From an uncultured Bacteroidota bacterium (lineage in GTDB: Bacteria; Bacteroidota; Bacteroidia; Chitinophagales; Chitinophagaceae), in NCBI GenBank assembly GCA_903904855.1, contig CAIVEH010000253.1, positions 1 through 33,664 of the forward strand: a DNA stretch of 33,664 nt. Direction: 5' to 3'. Below the pieces are notes generated by a model. That model made no database searches. It was not told where the DNA came from and saw only the letters and a list, made by a program, of their open reading frames with translations. This document shows positions 26,364 through 33,664 of this stretch, one piece after another (within the stretch, counting starts at the first letter, position 1; the number at the start of each line of letters is the position of its first letter). The position numbers were made by a program, and so were the translations under genes.

Positions 26364-27908
26364 ATGGATAAACCACAAAGTCGTTCAGAGAATAAGACCG
26401 GGATCGTGTCGCATATTCTGCTGTTATTGTCTGTATTTGTTATTGCTACCTGCGGGCTTATTTACGAGCTTATTGCAGGCACACTCGCCAGTTATCTGCT
26501 GGGCGATTCCATTACCCAGTTTTCCACCATCATCGGCACTTACCTGTTTGCTATGGGCATAGGCTCATGGTTCTCTAAATACCTGGATGGCAATCTGCTT
26601 AAGTGGTTCATAAGAATTGAAATATTGGTAGGGCTGGTGGGCGGTTGCAGTGCCCCTGTACTGTTTGCCATTTTCGAGCATGTAGAATCTTTCCGGCTTA
26701 TACTCTATGCATTTGTAGGTATGACCGGTGTGCTGGTAGGGCTGGAGATACCCCTGCTGATGCGCATCCTCAAAAACAACTTTGAGTTCAAAGACCTTGT
26801 CTCCAATATCTTCACCTTCGACTATATTGGCGGTCTATTGGCATCGCTTATTTTCCCGCTGGTGCTGGTGCCCTATTTGGGGCTTATAAGAACTTCCCTG
26901 TTTTTCGGACTCATGAATATTATTGTGGCCCTGCTGCTGTTGTATAAATTCAAAGAAACAAGGGGCTACAGGCGCAGTTTTTTATTCATCATTAGTATCA
27001 GTATAATTATATTTCTGGTTGCCTTTGCATACGCCGAGAAGATTATGGCTTACTCTGAGAGTATTACATTTCAGGATAAGGTTATCTACAGCAAGAGTAC
27101 TGTTTACCAGCGCATTGTGCTCACCAAAAATAACCGGGAACTTCGCCTGTTTCTCAATGGCAACCTTCAGTTCAGTTCGGCCGATGAATACCGTTATCAC
27201 GAGGCGCTCATACATCCTGCCATGCAGGCGCTGCCCCACGCACGCAATGTAATGGTTTTGGGTGGCGGTGATGGACTGGCAGTGCGTGAATTGTTGAAAT
27301 ACCCCCAGTTGCAATCCATAAAACTCATAGACCTTGACCCTGGCATGACCAGTCTTTTTACTCACAATCAGATGTTGGCGCAGCTGAACAATCATTCGCT
27401 TAGTTCACCCAAAGTAAAGGTATTCAATACCGATGCCTACAACTGGGTGCGCAACGATACTACCCGGTACGATTGTATTATTATCGATTTCCCCGATCCT
27501 GGAAATTACTCGGTTGGCAAGCTGTACACCAACTCCTTTTATAAAGAAATTTACCGCCTCCTCACCGATGATGGGGTAGTGGTGGTGCAATCCACTTCGC
27601 CATATATAGGCCGCCGGTCTTTCTGGTGTATCGATCATACCCTTGCTTCAGTCGGCTTTCTTACAATGCCTTACCATGCTTATGTGCCATCTTTTGGTGA
27701 GTGGGGATATGTTATGGCTACCAAAAATCACAGCTGGCGCAATGATGGCCAGTTGCCTGCAGGCTTAAAGTACATCAATGCAGCTACCATTAGAGATATG
27801 ATGTTCTTCCCGCCTGACATGTGTGAGGTAAATACCGACATAAACCGCCTGAATAACCAGGTACTGGTTCATTATTTCGAAACCGACTGGGGGCCATATG
27901 CACACTGA
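26364..27908 (+). CDS. speE: Membrane-anchored spermidine synthase-like aminopropyltransferase
   Basis: 514 residues: about seven membrane helices (about 16-225) followed by a soluble spermidine-synthase-type domain (about 235-485). Active-site features are kept: DEYRYHE (274-280), GGGDGL (300-305), the ribose-binding acidic region LIDLD (321-325), and D375/D378 in IIDFPDP, where the usual sequence is DSTDP. The WGYVMATK segment fits the membrane-fused branch of the family. The known reaction is transfer of an aminopropyl group from decarboxylated AdoMet to a diamine. The acceptor here is uncertain because the segment after D378 (GNYSVG) differs from the standard GPA. The stop overlaps the start of the oxidase gene by 11 bp. 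Confidence 0.9.
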   Translation: MDKPQSRSENKTGIVSHILLLLSVFVIATCGLIYELIAGTLASYLLGDSITQFSTIIGTYLFAMGIGSWFSKYLDGNLLKWFIRIEILVGLVGGCSAPVLFAIFEHVESFRLILYAFVGMTGVLVGLEIPLLMRILKNNFEFKDLVSNIFTFDYIGGLLASLIFPLVLVPYLGLIRTSLFFGLMNIIVALLLLYKFKETRGYRRSFLFIISISIIIFLVAFAYAEKIMAYSESITFQDKVIYSKSTVYQRIVLTKNNRELRLFLNGNLQFSSADEYRYHEALIHPAMQALPHARNVMVLGGGDGLAVRELLKYPQLQSIKLIDLDPGMTSLFTHNQMLAQLNNHSLSSPKVKVFNTDAYNWVRNDTTRYDCIIIDFPDPGNYSVGKLYTNSFYKEIYRLLTDDGVVVVQSTSPYIGRRSFWCIDHTLASVGFLTMPYHAYVPSFGEWGYVMATKNHSWRNDGQLPAGLKYINAATIRDMMFFPPDMCEVNTDINRLNNQVLVHYFETDWGPYAH

Positions 27909-29535
27909 GCCTACATATAACCGAAGGCTTTTCTTTAAAAAGATACTGGCGGGCACAGGCCTGCTGGCTGCTGGTGCGTATACTTCCTGCAAGCCACGCA
28001 ATCCTCTTGGGCACATAAAGGGTAGCATCATCGGCGCTAATTCACAGGCAGGGCATCTGGTCAGAAATATCGCTTCATTGCCAGCCCCATCAAAGCAGGT
28101 GAATACCGATGTGCTCATAATAGGCGGCGGCATTTCGGGTCTCTCAGCCAAGAGATGGTTTCATAAAGAGGGAGTGACCAATGTGATGCTAATTGAAATG
28201 GACGATCATTTCGGTGGCAATGCACACCATGGCAAAAACGAAGTATCAGCATATCCATGGGGAGCACACTATATTCCTGTACCTGATATTAGGAATACCG
28301 AACTGCTCGATTTCCTGAAAGAGATTAATGTTATAACCAGCTATGATGCTGCGGGTCTGCCGGTATATAACGAATACCACCTCTGCATGGACCCCGAAGA
28401 ACGTTTGTTTATCAACGGCCTTTGGCAGGAAGGTATAGTACCCGAAGCCGGTGTGCCTGTAGCTGAAAAAGCCCAATTCAAAAGGTTCTCTGCATTAATA
28501 GATCAATTTAAAACAGCTGTCGGATCAGATGGTAAAGATGCCTTTTCCATTCCATTGGCTAATTCTTCAGCCGATGAGGTATACCGGAAACTGGACAAAA
28601 TTTCTTTCCGTCAATATCTCACCGAACAGGGTTATAATTCCATTTACCTGCTATGGTACCTCGAGTATGGCTGTAAGGATGATTTTGGCTGCAACCTCGA
28701 TAATACTTCAGCCTGGGCCGGCATTCATTATTTCGCGTCACGCAAAGGAAAGGGGAGCAACTGCAATTCATCCGGCGTACTCACATGGCCTGAGGGTAAT
28801 GGTTTCCTGATGGAAAACCTGAGGAAGCTGGCAGGGGACGGTATGGCATCTTCACAACTGGCTTACCAGCTCAGGGAAGAGGGCGACAAGGTCATTGTTT
28901 CCGTCTATGATGTCGCCCGTAAAGAAAGTTATACTATCAGTGCCGGAAAGGTTTTGATGTCCTCACCCCAATATGTGAATAAGCATTTATTGTCATCACT
29001 TGCAACCCCCGACCGTATAAAGGCGGTTGATGATTTTCATTATGCTCCCTGGATGATTGCCAATATCACCCTGCATCATCTGCCTCCACAGCGGGGCTTC
29101 CCGCTCTGCTGGGACAATGTTATTTATGGTACACAATCGGTTGGTTATGTGGATGCCAACCACCAGGACCTAAAGAGCAGCGCTAAGCGGGTTTTTACCT
29201 TTTACCTGCCACTGGTCAATAATGCCCCGGATGTGGCGAGAAGAAAGGCACAGGCCACCCCATACGAGCATTGGCTGGAAATCATAGCCGAAGAAATGGA
29301 ACATTCCCATCCCGGTATTACAGAGTGTATGGAGCATATCGACGTATGGGTATGGGGGCATGGCATGATAGCGCCTCAGCCGGGCTTTATATGGGGCGAT
29401 AATAAGAAGATTGTCTCCAGGCCTATCAACAATAAAATCTTTTTTGCCCATACCGATCTGAGCGGGATATCTATATTTGAGGAAGCATTTTACCAGGGTA
29501 TAAGGGCCGCGAAGGAAATAGTAAAAACAACATGA
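27898..29535 (+). CDS. Predicted Tat-exported FAD-dependent amine oxidase-like lipoprotein
   Basis: 545 residues. The N-terminus has a twin-arginine motif (NRRLFFKK, R9-R10), a hydrophobic stretch and a Cys at residue 31 (GAYTSC), suggesting folding with cofactor in the cytosol, Tat export and lipid anchoring. A Rossmann FAD motif follows (VLIIGGGISGLSA, glycines at about 76-81) with E100 at the end of the second strand and a GG motif at HFGGNA. The C-terminal segment (FFAHTDLSGISIFEEAFYQGIRAAKE) matches the FAD-binding end of flavin amine oxidases. With a decarboxylase and aminopropyltransferase upstream, the substrate could be the polyamine-like product. It overlaps both neighbours (11 bp and ATGA). 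Confidence 0.85.
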   Translation: MHTEPTYNRRLFFKKILAGTGLLAAGAYTSCKPRNPLGHIKGSIIGANSQAGHLVRNIASLPAPSKQVNTDVLIIGGGISGLSAKRWFHKEGVTNVMLIEMDDHFGGNAHHGKNEVSAYPWGAHYIPVPDIRNTELLDFLKEINVITSYDAAGLPVYNEYHLCMDPEERLFINGLWQEGIVPEAGVPVAEKAQFKRFSALIDQFKTAVGSDGKDAFSIPLANSSADEVYRKLDKISFRQYLTEQGYNSIYLLWYLEYGCKDDFGCNLDNTSAWAGIHYFASRKGKGSNCNSSGVLTWPEGNGFLMENLRKLAGDGMASSQLAYQLREEGDKVIVSVYDVARKESYTISAGKVLMSSPQYVNKHLLSSLATPDRIKAVDDFHYAPWMIANITLHHLPPQRGFPLCWDNVIYGTQSVGYVDANHQDLKSSAKRVFTFYLPLVNNAPDVARRKAQATPYEHWLEIIAEEMEHSHPGITECMEHIDVWVWGHGMIAPQPGFIWGDNKKIVSRPINNKIFFAHTDLSGISIFEEAFYQGIRAAKEIVKTT

Positions 29536-30602
29536 CAACTTCCGATACATCAAATCAACCATGGATCAAAACTGCAGGCTATGACAGCATCTTTATCCTG
29601 CTGCCGCCATTCGTTGCAATGCTTGCCGTGTTGCTGCTGCCCGACCGTTTCCGCCACTCAACCGATATGCCGGTATTTGGATGGGTATTTCTGGTTTTGT
29701 TTGTAGATGTAGCGCATGTATACAGCACTTTATACAATACCTACTTCGATAAAGCCCGTTTTGCTCGGCGCAAAACTTTATTTATTACCATCCCCATAGT
29801 GTGTTTCCTGGTTGGCTTTATACTGCATTTGTTTGGTGATATTATATTCTGGCGGGCGCTGGCTTATGTGGCTGTTTTTCATTTCATAAGGCAGCAATAC
29901 GGCTTTATGCGCATCTACACCCGCCAGGAGCCGAAGCACAACCTATCAACAGTAATGGATACTCTAATCATTTATTCGGCTACAATTTATCCGCTCATAT
30001 ACTGGCACTGCACCCCGGGCCGCAATTTCAACTGGTTTGTAAGTCATGATTTTATCACAGGCAGTTCTGAGTCAGTGAAGTTTTATGCAGGTAATATTTA
30101 TGTTCTCATTTTGGTTGGCTATGTGTTAACTGAATTCTATCAACTATTAAGAACAGGTCATTTCAACCTACCCAAGAATGTGCTGATAGCAGGCACTGCA
30201 GTGTCCTGGTACTTAGGTATTGTCTGGTTCAATGGCGATCTGGCTTTTACCATGCTCAATGTGGTATCGCATGGCATACCCTATATGGCGCTGGTATGGT
30301 TTGGCATCAGCAAAACCGGCAATAATGGCCAAGCAAAGTCTGTCCGGCCTGTATGGCGGTTATCGGCTCGTTGGTATGGATTATTTATATTTCTTGGTTC
30401 TCTGGTTTTATTGGCATATCTCGAAGAAGGCCTCTGGGATGGTTTTGTATGGCAGGAACATCAGGGTGTATTCAGCCTTTTTCAATGGTTGCCGCATATC
30501 GATAATGATATCCTGCTGGCAGTGCTGGTTCCCCTTCTTTCATTACCTCAATCAACCCACTATGTGCTTGACGGGTTTATTTGGCGTAAGCGATATGATT
30601 AG
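29532..30602 (+). CDS. Polytopic membrane protein of unknown function with several membrane-embedded histidines
   Basis: 356 residues with about eight hydrophobic segments. No family is recognised with certainty. Histidines lie in or near helices in short motifs: DVAHVYSTLYNTYFD (about 59-73), FHFIRQQYG (about 117-125), VVSHGIPYMALVWF, and PQSTHYVLDGFIWR near the C-terminus. Such spacing is seen in membrane enzymes that bind iron or a dimetal centre, but no catalytic assignment can be made. The start overlaps the oxidase stop in an ATGA, so translation is coupled. As last gene of the operon it could be the membrane partner of the lipoprotein oxidase, for example an electron acceptor or transporter. 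Confidence 0.75.
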   Translation: MTTSDTSNQPWIKTAGYDSIFILLPPFVAMLAVLLLPDRFRHSTDMPVFGWVFLVLFVDVAHVYSTLYNTYFDKARFARRKTLFITIPIVCFLVGFILHLFGDIIFWRALAYVAVFHFIRQQYGFMRIYTRQEPKHNLSTVMDTLIIYSATIYPLIYWHCTPGRNFNWFVSHDFITGSSESVKFYAGNIYVLILVGYVLTEFYQLLRTGHFNLPKNVLIAGTAVSWYLGIVWFNGDLAFTMLNVVSHGIPYMALVWFGISKTGNNGQAKSVRPVWRLSARWYGLFIFLGSLVLLAYLEEGLWDGFVWQEHQGVFSLFQWLPHIDNDILLAVLVPLLSLPQSTHYVLDGFIWRKRYD

Positions 30603-30904
30603 GATGTAAAAATTTCTGTTGAATAGCTTCACCCCAAATTGTTAGAATAACAGTTGTTGATATTACTCAGTTCGATAATTATGTATTTATTTTCAATTAT
30701 TTGCATCGGATTTTGTGGTCAGATTTTCTCTTAAAATATATAGATGTAGCGAAGCGGTCAGTACCGCTTTTCGCGGTCAGACCGCTGGTATGGCTTTGAT
30801 GTAGCTGAATTATTTTTATTAGCCTGTATGAAAGGACTGGCTTGTAAACACGATAGTTACCGATTTTTTAAGAAAAATGCATCGAACTCAAGTTAAAAGA
30901 AACA
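30603..30904. other. Gap between convergent genes with one nested hairpin
   Basis: About 300 bp without a gene. The only clear structure is at 30753-30786: outer arms AGCGGTC/GACCGCT and inner arms ACCGC/GCGGT around the loop TTTTC. No T-run follows, so it is a weak terminator candidate but in the right place between the convergent operon end and the tsaC-type gene. It could equally be a dispersed repeat. Confidence 0.55.
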
Positions 30905-31477
30905 TCAGGGCCTCAACACCTCAATATTACCACCATCCGATATCCTGATCAATCTCGATGGGCTGCTAATGGCTTCATCATCCTGCCGGTACTGCACTAC
31001 ATAATCAACATTAGACTTAATAGCCTCATCAACCATCCTAAATATTGCAGGTGTAGGCTGCCCACTTATATTGGCCGAAGTGGAAACAATAGGTTTCCGG
31101 AATCTTTTCACCAGCGCTTTGCAGAAAACATCTTTGGTTACTCTTATACCGATACTCCCATCTGCCGCAACCAGGTTCTCGGGGAAGCAAAGGGCATTTT
31201 CATAAACCACTGTAGTGGGCGTCTCAAAGCTTTCAACAATAGAAATGATATCGGGGTGGGGGGTAGCTACATATTGTATCACATCGCGCGCTTCAGCCAG
31301 TAATACAATCAAACTCTTACCCTTTACGCGGTCCTTAATCTTGTATATTGCTTCTACTGCAGCCTCATTTGTAGCATCGCAACCCAGGCCCCACACAGTA
31401 TCGGTAGGGTACAATATCACGCCGCCACGCTGCAGCACATCAATGCAGTTTTTTATGTCGTTTTCGAAGTCCACCAT
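30905..31477 (-). CDS. tsaC: L-threonylcarbamoyladenylate synthase (Sua5/YciO/YrdC family)
   Basis: Makes threonylcarbamoyl-AMP from threonine, bicarbonate and ATP for the tRNA t6A modification. The 190-residue protein is the single-domain TsaC form, without the extra Sua5 C-terminal domain. Family motifs are GVILYPTDTVWGLGCDA, the basic segment KIKDRVKGKSL, STSANISGQPTP and PSRLIRIS. The ATG at 31477 lies inside the end of the glycosyltransferase gene (25-bp overlap), so the two are translated from one message. The family also contains YciO and YrdC proteins of less certain function, but the motif set favours TsaC. Confidence 0.9.
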   Translation of the reverse strand: MVDFENDIKNCIDVLQRGGVILYPTDTVWGLGCDATNEAAVEAIYKIKDRVKGKSLIVLLAEARDVIQYVATPHPDIISIVESFETPTTVVYENALCFPENLVAADGSIGIRVTKDVFCKALVKRFRKPIVSTSANISGQPTPAIFRMVDEAIKSNVDYVVQYRQDDEAISSPSRLIRISDGGNIEVLRP

Positions 31478-32463
31478 AATAATTGATCATTGGTAATATT
31501 CATAGCACATTTGAAATGCCCCTTCGGACAGGTTCTCAGCCCATGCAGGCCGCATGGCCGGCAGGCTAGCCGTTCAGTAACCTCAACCACCCTTGCATGT
31601 GCCCTCAATGGCCCAAACCCAAAAGCCGGAACCGTAGAGCAAAACACTGCCGTAAGCGGGGTATTCATAGCCGTGGCAAAATGCAGCGGAGCCGAATCGT
31701 TGGCATAGTTCATTGCTGCACCTTCCATCAGTGCCGCCGATTGCAGAAACGAAAGCTTGCCACATAGGTTCACTGTTTTTCGGTTAGCGGCATTGGTGCA
31801 GATCCAGTCCCCTAGATCCTTATCACTTGGAGCACCCAGCAGGTAAACCGGGTATTGCGCCGGTAAATCAGCTATCAGGCTCACCCATTTTTCGCGCAGG
31901 AACTGCTTAGTAAACCAAACACTCGAAGGAGCTATACAGATATAAGGCTGCTGCAGCAAGGGTTTTACATGCCCATAGTCAGCTGCTGTAGGGTAGAGCC
32001 GGGGCAGATCAAAGTTGCCATCAGTTACTTCGGCTATTACTGCCTGGTTCCGTTGAACCTCATGTACCGGTTGATCGCTGTATGGTTCAGAGAGTATATG
32101 TTTTACCTTATGATTGTAGCAAAAAGACAAAGGGTTTTTATCAAATCCAGCCTTATATATTGCCCCAGATAACATCGTAATTATCCCCGACGAACTAAAC
32201 CGGTGCAAATTAAAAACGTGTGAATAACCTTCTGCCCTTACCTGCCCGATGATCTTCCTGAGGTTGGCCAGTTTGTCGGTTTTCTTGTCCCAAACCAGCA
32301 GATTGGTGATAAAAGGATGGCCCTGCAGCAGGCCCTCATTGCCCTTGCGCAGCAGAAAATCGATCTGCGCATCGGGGTGGTGCAGGTGCAGTTTTTCAAT
32401 AGCAGCAGTTGCCAGCACTACATCACCGGTAAACGCCGTCTGAATCACCAAAGCCTTTTTCAT
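31453..32463 (-). CDS. Glycosyltransferase family 9 (ADP-heptose:LPS heptosyltransferase-like)
   Basis: 336 residues, the usual size for family 9. The N-terminal motif QTAFTGDVVLATAAIEKL, the central segment APSSVWFTKQFLREKW and the donor-binding YANDSAPLHFATAMNTP are typical of heptosyltransferases, which extend the LPS inner core from ADP-heptose. Near the C-terminus a cysteine cluster (CRPCGLHGLRTCPKGHFKC) also fits this family. It acts on the cytosolic face of the inner membrane. The ATG at 32463 begins MKKALVIQTAF. The acceptor sugar cannot be told from the sequence. Confidence 0.9.
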   Translation of the reverse strand: MKKALVIQTAFTGDVVLATAAIEKLHLHHPDAQIDFLLRKGNEGLLQGHPFITNLLVWDKKTDKLANLRKIIGQVRAEGYSHVFNLHRFSSSGIITMLSGAIYKAGFDKNPLSFCYNHKVKHILSEPYSDQPVHEVQRNQAVIAEVTDGNFDLPRLYPTAADYGHVKPLLQQPYICIAPSSVWFTKQFLREKWVSLIADLPAQYPVYLLGAPSDKDLGDWICTNAANRKTVNLCGKLSFLQSAALMEGAAMNYANDSAPLHFATAMNTPLTAVFCSTVPAFGFGPLRAHARVVEVTERLACRPCGLHGLRTCPKGHFKCAMNITNDQLLWWTSKTT

Positions 32464-32583
32464 ATACTAATCTTCCCGTGGTGCAAATTAGTGCAAAAAT
32501 GTTTCTCTTTTGGGCACGCGCTGGCAAGCAATGTATATGGCTATCGCGCTATAGCAACCACCTATTGAATCTTAACCCCCTTT

Positions 32584-33351
32584 TCATGCATGTTGGTCCT
32601 TGGTTTTATTCCTCTTGAATCTGAAATTAATAAAAGGCGTTGTCCGCTTCCCTATTCTGTTCAGCAGCCCTATCTGAATTAAATGGCCTTCTTTGCAGCG
32701 GTTATAAATTCCTATTTGCACACCTCTGCCCTTAATTACACTGTTTATCGGCGCTATCAGCACCCCCTGAAAAGAATAATGCTGATTGAGTAACCCGGTT
32801 ATTTCCACACCATTCATCTGGTTTTCTATTCCCCATGCGGCATTAATAGCGAGGCCATTCATCCTTGTTTTCCCTTGTGTTATACCCCCGCTGATACTTA
32901 CGCCATTTATTACCACCTTTAGCAAAGTATCTTTTTGCCGGGCCCAAAGTCCTGTCTCATTATATATCGAATCATTTTTCCGCTTTAATGCTATTTCGGT
33001 TGAATCATGCTTTTGCTCATAAGATTTTTTCATCAAATCCGGAATCCTTATCAGGATTTCAAATGAAGCCCATGTTGAAAAAAACAGTGGTGCAGGATCA
33101 GCCTCAATACTCAATCCATTAATTTTAAGTGTTTCATTTTTTTTAGCTGGCCCTGCAAAAACGCCCACACCAATCCCATCTATTATAGTAGAATGTAGCA
33201 CTGGCGTGTACCAAAGTCCATATCGGTGGTAAGTTTCGTGCAAAGTATCAGGGGCGTGATGCTTTTTATGGTAGGGGTGCTTTTGCACCATCTGTGCCTG
33301 TGCTGTCAGTACCATACTTATCAACACGAAAATCATCATTGCTTTTTTCAT
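32584..33351 (-). CDS. Secreted protein with LA_2272-type surface repeats
   Basis: 255 residues with a signal peptide (MKKAMMIFVLISMVLTAQA-Q). The rest has short beta-strand repeats with recurring NGL/NGV and GI-x-N patterns (for example KINGLSIEA, VINGVSISGG, RMNGLAINAAWGIENQMNGVEITGLLN and IQIGLLNRIG), as in LA_2272 family surface-repeat proteins that probably form an outer-membrane or surface beta structure. Function is unknown. A promoter-like -7 box and two FNR-type boxes lie directly upstream, suggesting control by a CRP/FNR-family regulator. Confidence 0.75.
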   Translation of the reverse strand: MKKAMMIFVLISMVLTAQAQMVQKHPYHKKHHAPDTLHETYHRYGLWYTPVLHSTIIDGIGVGVFAGPAKKNETLKINGLSIEADPAPLFFSTWASFEILIRIPDLMKKSYEQKHDSTEIALKRKNDSIYNETGLWARQKDTLLKVVINGVSISGGITQGKTRMNGLAINAAWGIENQMNGVEITGLLNQHYSFQGVLIAPINSVIKGRGVQIGIYNRCKEGHLIQIGLLNRIGKRTTPFINFRFKRNKTKDQHA

Positions 33352-33373
33352 TTTTTATTTCTTTAGTTCCCGT

Positions 33374-33381
33374 CAAAAGTA
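33374..33381 (-). promoter_or_regulatory. Promoter -7 box of the surface-repeat protein gene
   Basis: On the minus strand this reads TACTTTTG, an exact match to the Bacteroidota -7 consensus TAnnTTTG, 22 bp before the ATG at 33351. No good -33 box is found at the usual distance, which fits an activator-dependent promoter. Confidence 0.55.
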
Positions 33382-33403
33382 TTTTGCCGGCTGCTGGCAT
33401 TGT

Positions 33404-33417
33404 TTGATATAAATCAA
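33404..33417. promoter_or_regulatory. FNR/CRP-family type box, proximal
   Basis: TTGATATAAATCAA is an exact match to TTGAT-N4-ATCAA. Its centre lies about 41-43 bp upstream of the transcription start expected from the -7 box at 33374-33381, the position of classical activator sites that overlap the -35 region. Confidence 0.5.
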
Positions 33418-33440
33418 ATTGTGCCCAACCGTCTAAGAAT

Positions 33441-33454
33441 TTGATAATTATCAA
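33441..33454. promoter_or_regulatory. FNR/CRP-family type box, distal
   Basis: TTGATAATTATCAA is a second exact TTGAT-N4-ATCAA sequence, itself a full palindrome, 37 bp centre-to-centre from the proximal box. The remaining bases to the window end (33455-33664) contain no gene that can be supported, only a small TTTTACG-AGG-CGTAAAA inverted repeat at 33531-33547. Confidence 0.45.
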
Positions 33455-33664
33455 TTAATTACCTGGCAATCATAGGCCATTAGTGATGTTGATTAAATAA
33501 AGTACACCATATTGCGAAGTTATTTTTCTTTTTTACGAGGCGTAAAATCTGCGAATAGTATACTATTTAAAGACTGCTATGTAGAAAAGCGTAGTGCAGT
33601 ATATGTGGGTTCTGTATCACATAAAATTAGGTTTTTCGTTTGATAAAACAAAATAATCTCAGAC

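Noticed and set aside
33531-33547. TTTTACG-AGG-CGTAAAA inverted repeat near the right edge
   Set aside because: Only 7 bp, no T-run following on either strand and no adjacent gene end in the window, so no function is assigned.

Overview
The window reads as chromosomal DNA of a Bacteroidota bacterium, most likely from the Chitinophagales/Chitinophagaceae side of the phylum. The reasons are two giant secreted proteins with different type IX secretion (T9SS) C-terminal signals, a PorP/SprF-like protein next to a PorE-like OmpA protein, a LytTR regulator paired with a propeller-type histidine kinase, and promoter candidates of the Bacteroidota TTG-N19-TAnnTTTG type. The family-level placement is a judgement from protein style, not a computed result. 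No rRNA, tRNA, CRISPR array, phage or transposase gene was seen.

Layout. 1-61 is the 3' end of an unidentified gene. 135-6371 is a 2078-residue secreted protein (RCC1-like, Big1, 14 Big2-like, NHL, Ig-like and T9SS type A domains); inside it a three-domain cassette is tandemly tripled with a 627-bp period. A long hairpin (6383-6441) separates it from the convergent primase gene dnaG (6479-8419). A gene-free stretch of about 700 bp with three hairpins follows, then a secreted adenosine deaminase (9120-10556), a LytTR response regulator and sensor kinase pair (10771-14498), a 400-bp regulatory-looking gap, and hutI (14900-16129). On the minus strand, 24220-16133 is one operon: a PKD/Big2/SprB-repeat adhesin with a type B (gliding-associated) C-terminus, a PorP/SprF-like protein, and a TPR-PD40-OmpA protein with PorE domain order. 

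The plus-strand operon 24466-30602 is the most interesting part. It has six tightly packed or overlapping genes: an AdoMet-decarboxylase-like pyruvoyl proenzyme, a zinc-ribbon/DUF4178 membrane protein, a 63-residue membrane peptide, a membrane-anchored spermidine-synthase-like aminopropyltransferase, a predicted Tat-exported FAD amine-oxidase-like lipoprotein, and a histidine-containing polytopic membrane protein. Together they look like a route that makes a polyamine-like compound at the membrane and oxidises it outside. The decarboxylase has Ser where the catalytic Cys is expected, so its substrate is open. The window ends with minus-strand housekeeping and envelope genes (tsaC-type, family 9 glycosyltransferase) and a secreted repeat protein preceded by two exact FNR-type boxes.

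Between genes, a 33-bp palindrome occurs twice (14531-14563 and 19112-19144). The copies differ by one compensatory base-pair change, and one copy sits in frame inside the signal-peptide region of the PorP/SprF-like gene. Two LytTR-type direct repeats spaced 20 bp apart lie just downstream of the LytTR regulator/kinase pair.
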